DNA from: Anaerolineae bacterium
Lineage (GTDB): Bacteria; Chloroflexota; Anaerolineae; Anaerolineales; E44-bin32
Length of the DNA: 60,070 bases
Reading direction: 5' to 3'
Assembly: GCA_011174825.1 (NCBI GenBank)
Contig: DUEZ01000058.1
Coordinates: 1-60,070 of the forward strand
Below, piece by piece: positions 9,089-17,700 of the stretch; position 1 is the stretch's first letter, and every line of letters starts with the position of its first letter. The notes under the pieces were generated by a model, which made no database searches, was not told the DNA's origin, and worked only from the letters and a program-made list of their open reading frames with translations. Position numbers and translations under genes: made by a program.

Positions 9089-9094
9089 TATAAT
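9089..9094 (+). promoter_or_regulatory. Candidate -10 box (TATAAT) for the ABC exporter
   Basis: A perfect TATAAT lies 47 bases before the preferred start codon at 9142. I see no convincing -35 at 16-18 bases, so the call rests on the -10 and on position. Confidence 0.35.
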
Positions 9095-9141
9095 CTCCAC
9101 CAGAAGATTTCTTGTATCATCAGAGAAAGGGTAAAACAAGC

Positions 9142-11076
9142 ATGGGTTTTCACGGTGGAGGGTGGTTTTCCTATATTCGTTATGACGAAGAGCAAGATCG
9201 ACCTGAGGTCAGCCAGGCGCTGATAAGCCGGGTTGGTGGTTACGCTCGGCCTTACTGGCGGGGGATCGTGATAATTCTGGCTACGATGATCGGCATATCG
9301 CTCCTATCTCTGATACCTCCATTGCTAATGCGCGATCTACTTGACAACGCCCTCCCACAACGTGATTTCGTCCGCTTGAATTTGTTGGCGCTTGGGATGA
9401 TCGCCGTACCACTTATCAACGGTTTGCTAGGGGTTGCGCAGCGTTACGCCAGTGCCAGAATCGGTGAGGGGATCATCTTCGATCTGCGGCGGGCGTTATA
9501 TGCTCATCTTCAACGTATGAGTCTGCGATTCTATACCCATACCCAAGTTGGGGAGATGATGTCTCGCCTTAACAACGACGTCATAGGCGCACAGCGCGCG
9601 GTCACTGGGACGCTGGTTACGCTTGTGAGCAACATCTTCTCACTCATCGCCACCTTGGTCATCATGCTCTCGCTCGAGTGGCGTTTGACCCTTTTAGGCG
9701 TGGCCATCCTACCGCTTTTTGTACTACCAGCGCGTCGTGTGGGTGATGTGTTACGACGTATCGCACGTCAATCGTTGGAACTCAATGCGCGCATGAACGC
9801 GATGATGAACGAAACGCTTAACATCAGTGGCGCTCTGTTGGTGAAAATCTTCGGCCGATATCGAACAGAAGTGAAACGTTTCGCTGAGAATGCCGCCAAA
9901 GTTCGCGATGTTGGGATACGGCAAGCCGTGATCGGGCGCTGGTTCTTCTTAGCACTCAGCTTGGTGAGCGCGATTGGGACCGCATTGGTTTTCTGGGTCG
10001 GTGGGCACCTGGTGCTCCGAGGTGTGTTTACGATCGGCACTATTGTCGCATTCAGTGTATACCTACGAGATTTGTATGGCCCTCTGACATCCTTGACCAA
10101 CGCGAGAGTAGAGTTTGCGACCTCGATGGTGAGCTTTGAACGTGTTTTTGAAGTTCTCGACCTACCGATTGAGATCACTGATCGACCGGAAGCGTTAACA
10201 CTGGCTAATGTTCAGGGTCATCTTCGCTTCGAAGAGGTGGCCTTCAGTTATGAAGAAGCAAAGGGAGCGCCGGTGGGATTGGAAGAAATCCGTCGTTTCA
10301 CCCGGCATGCGCATAGCAGTTACGTTACACCGAAGGCGGCACGGAAAGGAGGGGATGGTGCGTCGGTGGATAACGACCAACCGGTGCGGTATGCCCTGCA
10401 GGATGTTGATTTTGAGATTCAACCAGGGCAGGTGGCAGCGCTTGTCGGACCGAGTGGTGCTGGCAAGACGACCATCACTTACCTGTTGCCGCGTCTGTAT
10501 GATCCCACCGAGGGTCGGGTTACTTTCGATGGTCATGATTTGCGTGAATTGACCCTCGAGTCGCTTGCAGATCATGTGGGTATGGTCACGCAGGAGACTT
10601 ATCTTTTTCACGCTACACTACGCGAGAACCTGCTCTATGCTAAGCCTGATGCAACCCAGGAGGAACTGGAAACGGTCTGTCGCGCGGCAAATATTCACGA
10701 TTTCATCGCTTCACTGCCTGAAGGTTACGACACAGTCGTCGGAGAGCGGGGCTATCGATTGTCAGGTGGTGAAAAACAACGCGTGGCGATCGCTCGTGTA
10801 TTGCTGAAAGATCCAAAGGTGCTGATCCTGGACGAGGCTACCAGTCACCTCGATTCACAATCCGAAGCGCTCATCCAGGATGCGATGGAGCGAGTCATGC
10901 GCGGCCGAACATCTCTGGTGATCGCCCATCGTTTGAGTACGGTCATGGATGCTGACTTGATCTTGGTCATGGACAAAGGCCGTCTGATCGAACAGGGAAG
11001 TCACGAGGATTTGTTAGCTCGCGGTGGACTGTACGCTCGTCTTTATGAGACGCAATTCTATCCTCAGGCTGGATAA
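9142..11076 (+). CDS. ABC exporter, fused membrane and ATPase domains (MsbA/MDR type)
   Basis: A 644-residue half-transporter of the inner membrane that would work as a dimer. Six hydrophobic helices fill residues ~35-330. The nucleotide-binding domain follows: A-loop tyrosine in FSY, Walker A GPSGAGKTT, Q-loop in VTQETYLF, signature LSGGEKQR, Walker B VLILDEAT, and switch histidine in IAHRLST. About 43 residues (roughly 372-414), polar and low in complexity, interrupt the NBD between the A-loop strand and Walker A; this is an unusual insertion. ATG 9142 is preferred over an upstream TTG at 9112 for its AAAGGG and its GFHGGGW opening. Lipid, peptide or drug export are all possible. Confidence 0.87.
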   Translation: MGFHGGGWFSYIRYDEEQDRPEVSQALISRVGGYARPYWRGIVIILATMIGISLLSLIPPLLMRDLLDNALPQRDFVRLNLLALGMIAVPLINGLLGVAQRYASARIGEGIIFDLRRALYAHLQRMSLRFYTHTQVGEMMSRLNNDVIGAQRAVTGTLVTLVSNIFSLIATLVIMLSLEWRLTLLGVAILPLFVLPARRVGDVLRRIARQSLELNARMNAMMNETLNISGALLVKIFGRYRTEVKRFAENAAKVRDVGIRQAVIGRWFFLALSLVSAIGTALVFWVGGHLVLRGVFTIGTIVAFSVYLRDLYGPLTSLTNARVEFATSMVSFERVFEVLDLPIEITDRPEALTLANVQGHLRFEEVAFSYEEAKGAPVGLEEIRRFTRHAHSSYVTPKAARKGGDGASVDNDQPVRYALQDVDFEIQPGQVAALVGPSGAGKTTITYLLPRLYDPTEGRVTFDGHDLRELTLESLADHVGMVTQETYLFHATLRENLLYAKPDATQEELETVCRAANIHDFIASLPEGYDTVVGERGYRLSGGEKQRVAIARVLLKDPKVLILDEATSHLDSQSEALIQDAMERVMRGRTSLVIAHRLSTVMDADLILVMDKGRLIEQGSHEDLLARGGLYARLYETQFYPQAG

Positions 11077-11199
11077 TCCATCTGGTTTTTTTCAATGTAT
11101 AGGGGGCGCATCCGTATTCCTGGCTATTTTCACAGCAGACTAGGATAGGTAACAGGTTTGATAGACGAACTGAACCCAGTCTCCCCTATCCTTAATTAA

Positions 11200-11226
11200 G
11201 TAAGGGCGGGGTTACCCCGCCCCTAC
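11200..11226. repeat. Small GTA(A/G)GGGCGGGG palindrome
   Basis: An imperfect palindrome of the GTAGGGGC...GCCCCTAC family, lying between the convergent ABC exporter and the minus-strand hypothetical gene. It may also act as a weak bidirectional stop structure, though no T-run follows. Confidence 0.5.
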
Positions 11227-11256
11227 GAGTAGATATCGGAAGAAAGTTCGATGATG

Positions 11257-11991
11257 CTACCTCAAGCGTCCTAGGAAGTAGGTATGAGGAAAAACAAGCT
11301 CATCTGGATCGACAACTTGTTGAGCTAATAGGTTTCGGTTTGCACGCTCGAAAAGTCGGTGGAGATTATCCATGGCTTCCAACTGGGTTGATGCTGGTTC
11401 CGTAGAGAAAAGTGCCATAAGTGTCGTAAATTCTCCGGGCATGTAACATAACCACCTACCACCCTCGATCTGCGAAGAACGCATCCCGGCGCCGAAGATC
11501 TCTTTCGTGGCAGCCCGGTATGAAGATAGCATTGGTATGGCTAATTCGGCTTCAACCTCGAATTGGCCGATCGTGTTCAAGGGCATGCCGGATTCGTTTT
11601 CATATATGGCATAGCCGATCACCCTGGCTGTGTGTTCGGCCCGAATGATAACGCTCTTACCCTCCGTTGTTGCTTCTTTCCACGCATCTGATTCCGGATA
11701 GAGGTCGATCCATTGCTTTACCGTTATATGCTCACGCCGGTAGTGGTCATAGAGTTCGTTAAATTGAGATCTGTTGATGGAGCCACCAGCGAATTCCTCC
11801 GCAAGTCGATTGATCTTTTCCTGCACTCTATTCAAGTATGTTAAAGCCTCATCGAAGGACGAGACTTCGTGCGGTTGAGGTAAAGGGGAATCAGGGATGG
11901 TTGCTTCCTGGATAACTTCGGGTTCCTCAACAGGTTCTTCTTGCTTAGAGGAAAGACTGAACAGGCTGCGTAGACGTTTGAACATTGTCAT
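11257..11991 (-). CDS. Hypothetical protein, 244 residues
   Basis: I do not recognise the family. The N-terminal 45 residues are basic then acidic and proline-rich (a likely disordered linker). Next comes a predicted coiled coil, residues ~45-80, with FDEALTYLNRVQEKINRL. Then a globular alpha/beta part contains VIIRAEHTARVIGYAIYENE and AIPMLSSYRAATKEIFG. No signal peptide or membrane segment is evident. The C-terminal half could be a Roadblock/profilin-like sensor fold, but this is a guess. A TGCTATAAT box lies 27 bases upstream. It is convergent with the ABC exporter. Confidence 0.65.
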   Translation of the reverse strand: MTMFKRLRSLFSLSSKQEEPVEEPEVIQEATIPDSPLPQPHEVSSFDEALTYLNRVQEKINRLAEEFAGGSINRSQFNELYDHYRREHITVKQWIDLYPESDAWKEATTEGKSVIIRAEHTARVIGYAIYENESGMPLNTIGQFEVEAELAIPMLSSYRAATKEIFGAGMRSSQIEGGRWLCYMPGEFTTLMALFSTEPASTQLEAMDNLHRLFERANRNLLAQQVVDPDELVFPHTYFLGRLR

Positions 11992-12017
11992 TCTACCTGG
12001 ATTTGTGGATAGGGAGA

Positions 12018-12026
12018 ATTATAGCA
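12018..12026 (-). promoter_or_regulatory. Extended -10 (TGCTATAAT) for the 11257-11991 gene
   Basis: On the minus strand TGCTATAAT ends 27 bases before the start codon. The -35 region would fall at the end of the 108-bp palindrome (12042 on) and has no good match at 17 bases. The same GCATGCTATAAT string precedes the mutase gene at 25113-25121. Confidence 0.45.
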
Positions 12027-12041
12027 TGCATGATATGAGTA

Positions 12042-12149
12042 CACTGAAAAACCACCCTCGATGAGTAGGGATCGTTAAATGTGGGGGGGGGCGAGCTGCG
12101 TCCGCCCATATTTAACGGTCTTCATCTCGCCGGTGATCTTTTTTCAGTG
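12042..12149 (+). repeat. 108-bp imperfect palindrome, copy 1 (MITE-like or structured RNA)
   Basis: Ends CACTGAAAAA / TTTTTTCAGTG are inverted. A second paired tract joins CGATGAG and CTTCATC, and a central stem pairs GTTAAATGTGGG with CCCATATTTAAC (11 of 12). A second copy of exactly the same length lies at 18619-18726, with similar outer parts but a different, still paired, central stem. It lies in the 407-base gap before the sigma factor gene; nothing else is seen there apart from a TATAAT at 12231-12236. Confidence 0.7.
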
Positions 12150-12398
12150 GATACATGATAAGGATCTCGAACTTCCGAGCTTGCGTACAAAAATTTGTAT
12201 TCGATCGCATGAGGAGATCGAGGACGAGTTTATAATGTGACTAGGGGGAAGTTTATTTGGTGGGGCGACAAGAACATCTAGCTTGATGATAGAACATTTT
12301 GTTGACCAGTGGCACGGGTTGGTGTGAAAATACGTGCAACCTAATTGCCAACTCTACGTATAGATTGATAGACAAAACCCTAAAGATAGGCAGAAAGC

Positions 12399-13001
12399 AT
12401 GGTCGAACGTCCCAACGAAAGTGAATGGATCCACCGTGCTCAGCAGGGCGACGATGATGCATTCGCCATGCTGGTGGAGGCTTACCAAGTGGCTGTTTAC
12501 AACTTGTGCTACCGAATGCTAGGCAATCCAATGGAAGCGGAAGACGCGGCGCAGGAGACCTTCCTGAGAGCCTATAAGGGTTTGAAACGGTACGATCCTG
12601 AGCGTCGTTTCGCAACGTGGTTGTTGTCTATCGCATCTCATCACTGCATCGATCGGTTGCGGCGAAGGAGATTTCCAATCCGGTCAATTGATGAGTTACT
12701 TCCGTGGCAGCAAAAAGCAGACGACACACCTGGACCAGAATCTACGCTCACGGTAAAAGAGAGTCAGGAAGCGGTCCGGAAGATGTTGGAACAACTTGGG
12801 GATCAAGATCGAGCAGTGCTAATCCTCCGCTACTGGTACGACCTTTCCTATGAGGAAATCGCCCAATCTCTGTCTTCTTCGGTATCCGCGGTAAAAAGCC
12901 GTCTTCATCGTGCTCGGCGACAGCTTGCCGAGCAGTGGATCATGCACACCAGTGTTGAAGTAGGGAAACAAGGGAGATGTGATGAAGCATCAGCCTTTTG
13001 A
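12399..13001 (+). CDS. ECF RNA polymerase sigma factor (sigma-70 family, SigW/RpoE-like)
   Basis: A 200-residue group IV sigma factor. Region 2 (residues ~22-95) has AYQVAVYNLCYRMLGN, the core-binding AEDAAQETFLRAYKGL and RFATWLLSIASHHCIDRLRRRR. Region 4 (~135-180) has the helix-turn-helix LSYEEIAQSLSSSVSAVKSRLHRAR. It directs polymerase to a stress regulon, often autoregulated. Its 3' end overlaps the anti-sigma gene by 20 bases, marking translational coupling. The ATG at 12399 has only a weak AAGCA-type site. The gene order sigma, anti-sigma, secreted surface protein points to an envelope-stress unit. Confidence 0.9.
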   Translation: MVERPNESEWIHRAQQGDDDAFAMLVEAYQVAVYNLCYRMLGNPMEAEDAAQETFLRAYKGLKRYDPERRFATWLLSIASHHCIDRLRRRRFPIRSIDELLPWQQKADDTPGPESTLTVKESQEAVRKMLEQLGDQDRAVLILRYWYDLSYEEIAQSLSSSVSAVKSRLHRARRQLAEQWIMHTSVEVGKQGRCDEASAF

Positions 13002-13521
13002 ATCTTGGCTCTATGAGCGAGAGGTACTCACGAAAGATCAAGCCCGAGATCTTGAAGATCACCTCGAGATCTGCGATAGTTGTCGCGCCCTCGCAACAGC
13101 TTGGACGGACATCGAGGGTCAACTCTACTCGGCCTCACTCGTAGCGCCTGCGCCGGGTTTCTCTCGGCGTTGGCGCGCCCATCTGGCTGATCATCGCCGC
13201 CGGGCCAATCATCGTCAAATGAGTGCGATGCTCTTAATGACAACCGCTGGGTTAGCGGTGCTGTCAGTCCTTTTTGGTGCTGAGTTGCTACCTTTACTGG
13301 AACCGGCAGTTCCTACACTCGTGGCGTGGGGTGGTAAGGTGGCGAGCTTAGTCGCCAATCTCAATATGTTTCGGTTGATCATGGGCATCCTCGTAGAAGC
13401 AACAGTTGAGAATGTTCCGCTGGTGTATCGAGTGGTTCTTCCATTGAGTCTTGCGGGTCTAGCAGCTTTCTGGGTAATCTCAATTTATCGACTTAGTTAT
13501 CGAAGGATAAGAAAGGAGTAA
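12982..13521 (+). CDS. Anti-sigma factor with zinc-finger HC2 domain and membrane anchor
   Basis: A 179-residue membrane protein. The cytosolic N-terminus carries the zf-HC2 signature (DLEDHLEICDSC, His-x3-Cys-x2-Cys) that binds the cognate ECF sigma factor. Hydrophobic helices lie near residues 75-100 and 145-170, with another weakly hydrophobic stretch (SLVANLNMFRLIMGILVEA) between them. It overlaps the sigma gene, and the ATG at 12982 follows GGGAGA. Release of sigma by proteolysis of the anchor is the usual mode, which is inference here. The next gene starts 4 bases after its stop. Confidence 0.82.
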   Translation: MKHQPFESWLYEREVLTKDQARDLEDHLEICDSCRALATAWTDIEGQLYSASLVAPAPGFSRRWRAHLADHRRRANHRQMSAMLLMTTAGLAVLSVLFGAELLPLLEPAVPTLVAWGGKVASLVANLNMFRLIMGILVEATVENVPLVYRVVLPLSLAGLAAFWVISIYRLSYRRIRKE

Positions 13522-13525
13522 CATC

Positions 13526-14542
13526 ATGAAACGAATAGTTCTTGGCTCTTTGGTCTTGATCCTCGCCCTTGCCTTGCCAACCACAGCTTTTGCTGGGGGC
13601 CTATATGACAGCAGAGTTGTGTTTGGTGGCAGCTTTACGCTGCGTAGTGGTGAAACCCTGGACGGTGATCTGGCGGTCTTGGGGGGAGCAGTAATCTTGC
13701 AAAAGGGCTCCACAGTTGAGGGCACTGTAGCCGTCATTGGCGGCAACCTTGACGCCAATGGTGAGATCGAGGGTGATCTCGTTGTGGTCGGGGGCAATGC
13801 AACCCTCGGAGCGAACGCGGTGTTGCGTGGCGATGTGTGGGAGATAGGCGGTAATGTCTCAAAAGGCACAGCGCGTATAGAGGGTGATTTTTTCGAGGGA
13901 GAAGGTGTGGTATTCCCCTTCGATTTTGGTGACTTCAACTTCGATTTCACTCGAACCTTTCGCGGTTTTCCTGGTGGCTGGGTCTCAACCCAAACACGTG
14001 TGATTGGGTACCTGTTCCAGAGCTTCATGCTAGCGGCGTTGGCAGTGCTCGTGGTGATCTTCTGGCCTAAGCCCACCAGCCGTGTAGCCTCGACTGTGAT
14101 TGGCCAACCCGTCGCCACAGGAGGGATAGGTCTGTTAACCATCGTCGTCGCACCGATCCTGCTGGTCTTGTTGATGATCACAATCTGCCTCATACCAGTG
14201 AGCATCATCGGGATCATTATCCTGGTTGTGGCCGTTGTATTTGGCTGGATTGCCTTGGGTTTGGAGGTCGGCAAGCGTCTTGGGATTGCGCTTAACCAGG
14301 AATATCAGCCCGTCGTCATGGCCGGATTGGGGACTTTGGTCCTTAGTTTGGTGGTGAACGGGATTAATTTCATCCCCTGCGTAGGTTGGTTGGCGCCGTT
14401 CTTGGTGGGTGCGGTTGGGCTTGGGGGTGTGGTCCTTTCACGATTCGGAACACAGACGTACATGATATCTGCAGCACCTGTTACCACTGAAGAAGCGATT
14501 GTCGAAGTTCCACCACCGGATGAGCCGGAGAAAGAAAGCTGA
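13526..14542 (+). CDS. Bactofilin-like/polymer-forming repeat protein with membrane helices
   Basis: A 338-residue envelope protein. It has a signal peptide (MKRIVLGSLVLILALALP, cut after AFA) and a right-handed beta-helix part at residues ~28-125, with repeats of the form G-D-L-A-V-L-G-G and I-E-G-D-L-V-V-V-G-G as in bactofilins. Then four to five hydrophobic helices lie between ~165 and 315, and the tail is acidic. Bactofilin repeats with an added export signal are seen in secreted variants; here the repeats should face outside. It is third in the sigma/anti-sigma operon, so it may be the anti-sigma module's envelope partner or target. Confidence 0.75.
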   Translation: MKRIVLGSLVLILALALPTTAFAGGLYDSRVVFGGSFTLRSGETLDGDLAVLGGAVILQKGSTVEGTVAVIGGNLDANGEIEGDLVVVGGNATLGANAVLRGDVWEIGGNVSKGTARIEGDFFEGEGVVFPFDFGDFNFDFTRTFRGFPGGWVSTQTRVIGYLFQSFMLAALAVLVVIFWPKPTSRVASTVIGQPVATGGIGLLTIVVAPILLVLLMITICLIPVSIIGIIILVVAVVFGWIALGLEVGKRLGIALNQEYQPVVMAGLGTLVLSLVVNGINFIPCVGWLAPFLVGAVGLGGVVLSRFGTQTYMISAAPVTTEEAIVEVPPPDEPEKES

Positions 14543-14563
14543 CCTAAAGGGTCTTAGAAATAA

Positions 14564-14596
14564 CAGGGGTGACGAGTAAGTCACCCCTGATTTTTT
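14564..14596 (+). terminator. Intrinsic terminator of the sigma/anti-sigma operon
   Basis: CAGGGGTGAC (14564-14573) pairs exactly with GTCACCCCTG (14580-14589) across a 6-base loop, followed by ATTTTTT. It lies 22 bases after the operon's last stop. Confidence 0.9.
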
Positions 14597-14699
14597 AATC
14601 TTCATTGTCCGAACAGAGTGATCTTTCATTATTTAGGCGTGAAATCTTAAAGTTTTCAGTTATTTGGCCCAAACCCTGGCGCGACCCTATGAGCGAGGC

Positions 14700-14705
14700 T
14701 ATAAT
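14700..14705 (+). promoter_or_regulatory. Candidate -10 box (TATAAT) for dnaE
   Basis: A perfect TATAAT lies 50 bases before the dnaE ATG. The -35 at the right distance is not recognisable. dnaE itself has no clear Shine-Dalgarno. Confidence 0.4.
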
Positions 14706-14754
14706 GCCTGCCAACCCCTCTTGCTATGAGTGATTCCCAACTGGCGGGTCGCGG

Positions 14755-17700
14755 ATGTCTTTCGTTCACCTGCACGTACATTCAGAATATTCCCTACTAG
14801 ATGGCCTCTGTCGCATCCCTGCGTTGATCGATCGGACGGTGGAGCTTGGCATGCCAGCCATCGCTCTCACCGACCATGGTGCGATGCATGGTGTCGTAGA
14901 TTTCTATCGAAAAGCCAAACGTGCCGGGATAAAACCGATCCTTGGCATGGAAACCTATTTAGCGACGCGTGGTATGCATGATCGAGATCCCAAACTCGAC
15001 GCTCGAACATTTCATATATTGCTTCTAGCTGAAAACGATATCGGTTACCGCAATCTGTTGAAAATCGCGAGTGCAGGTCAGCTTGAGGGTTTCTACTATC
15101 GTCCGCGCATCGATCATGAGTTCCTCGCATCACACAGTGAAGGTTTGATTACCACAACGGGTTGCCTCTCTGGCGAGGTACCGCGCGCCTTGCAGGAGGG
15201 ACGATACGATCAAGCGCAGCAATTGGTCGAATGGTATTTCGAGGTATTTGGACGTGATCGCTTCTTGTTCGAATTACAGCATCACGATATCCCTGAGCTG
15301 CCTGAGGTGAACAAAAACCTGATCGATTTGGCGCAGCATTACCAAGGGCATTTAGTCGCGACCAATGATGTCCATTATGTCCATCCGGCGGATGCGGAAC
15401 TTCAAGATATCATGCTCTGCATTCAAACTGGCGCTGTGAAGGCAGACCCCGACCGAATGCGAATGACGGATCCATCGTACTACCTTAGATCGCCAGCGGA
15501 GATGGAAGAGCTATTTGGGGAAATTCCTGAGGCCTTAAAAAACACGCTATGGATCGCTGAGCGGTGTAAGGTCGACCTCGATTTCAAGGGCTATCGTCTG
15601 CCGGATTTCGATGTGCCTGAGGGCTACACCTCCGAGTCCTATCTGCGTCGTCTATGTGAAGATGGATTGGCCCGACGCTATGGTCCCGGAAAGAAGGATC
15701 CGGTTCTGCTTGATCGACTGAATTACGAACTGGACATCATCAACCAGATGGGTTTCAACGCTTATTTTCTCATCGTATGGGATCTATGTCGTTTCGCCCG
15801 GGAGCAAGGTATCTGGTACAACGCGCGTGGCTCTGCTGCTGCCTCGATTGTAGCTTACTGCCTTGAAATCACGCTCGTCGATCCGATTGAACACGGTCTG
15901 ATTTTTGAGCGTTTCCTCAATCCAGGTCGGGTATCCATGCCCGATATCGATCTAGATTTCCAAGATGATCTACGCTGTAAACTACTTGAATACACGTCCG
16001 AAAAATATGGTCGTGACAAGGTAGCTCAAATCATTACCTTTGGCACCTTAGGCGCTCGCGCTGCCATTCGGGACGTTGGAAGGGTGTTGGACATTCCGCT
16101 TCCCGAGGTCGATCGAGTTGCGAAGATGGTTCCCGCAATACCGGGCAAACCCGTCAGCATTCAGGATGCACTTCAGCGCGTCACTTCACTGCGAGAAATC
16201 TACGAAGAAACCTCTTACATGCGTGAGCTCATTGATACCGCCACTCAATTGGAAGGCGTGGCGCGAAATGCTGGAACGCATGCTGCTGGGGTGATCATCA
16301 CCGATAAACCGATCATTGAGTACATTCCGCTTCATCGCCCTACAGGGGGAAATTCCGACGATACCCCTATAGGGGCTGTGACGCAATTTGACTTGAATGT
16401 GCTCGATTCGCTCGGATTGCTCAAGATCGACTTTCTGGGGCTGTCAACCCTGACGGTCATGGCTCGGGCCTGTGATCTCATTCGTGAGCGACATGGCCAT
16501 GACCTCGACATTCACTCCATTCCTTTGGATGATTTAGAAACTTACAAGCTATTAGGACGGGGCGAGGTATTAGGTGTCTTCCAAGTTGAAGGTGCCGGGA
16601 TGCGTCGGTATCTGATGGACATGAAACCTCGTGAATTAGCGAATGTGGTAGCTATGGTGGCGCTCTATCGACCAGGACCGTTGGAATTCATTCCCACCTA
16701 CATCAACCGCATGCATGAGAGGGAGCAGGTCGAATATCGTCACCCAGCTCTTGAGCCAATATTCAAGGAAACTTTTGGCATCCCGGTTTACCAAGAACAA
16801 ATTATGTCCGCCGCTATGGAACTCGCGGGCTACACACCATCAGAGGCCGACGATCTCCGCAAAGCGATCGCAAAAAAGAAAGCAAAAGAACTCAAGAAAC
16901 ACCGATCAAAGTTCATTCAGGGTGCGACCGATCGCGGCATTGAGCACCAAACCGCAGGCAGTATCTTTGATGATTGGGAAAATTTTGCTAGATACGGCTT
17001 TAACAAAGCCCATGCCGCGGACTATGGTGTGATCGCTGTACAAACCGCCTACCTCAAAGCCCATTACCCGATCGAGTACATGACAGCGACACTCTCAGTG
17101 TTCAAACATGACACAGACAAGGTGGCCCTTTACATCGCTGACTGTCGGCGAATGGGCATCGATGTGCTCCCGCCGGAGATTAATGCCAGTGGTCTCGACT
17201 TCATGATTGAAAATCGGGAAGGTCTCCCGCCGGCGATTCGATTTGGTTTGAGTGCGGTGAAAAACGTCGGAGATAGTGCGGTCGAAGTCATATTAGGTGC
17301 ACGGCGAGAAGGCGGGCCGTTTGAAGGGTTAGAAGAATTCGCTCGGAGAGTGGATCTGCGGCAGGTCGGTAAACGGGCGCTTGAAAGCCTGGCGCGTGTA
17401 GGTGCGCTGGATTGTTGCGGATCGCGTATTGTGGTGTTGGATTCGATTGAGCGTGTTCTCAGTCTCTCCTCGGCACATTTTCGAGCAATTGAAGTCGGTC
17501 AGATGTCGTTCTTCGGTGCCGAGAACGGACTCACCGACAGCTTGGAACTGCCTCGTGGTCCTGCTGAGGTTCCCCGACGACGACAACTCAGCTGGGAGAA
17601 GGAATTACTTGGGGTCTATGTCTCCGATCACCCGTTAACCCCCCACATAGAAAATCTAGCGCGGGTTGTCACTCATTTCAGTGCGGAACTTGGGGATGCA

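Noticed and set aside
13480-14274. 264-residue antisense frame opposite the bactofilin-like gene
   Set aside because: Threonine/proline-rich shadow of the repeat-rich sense gene; no start signal.
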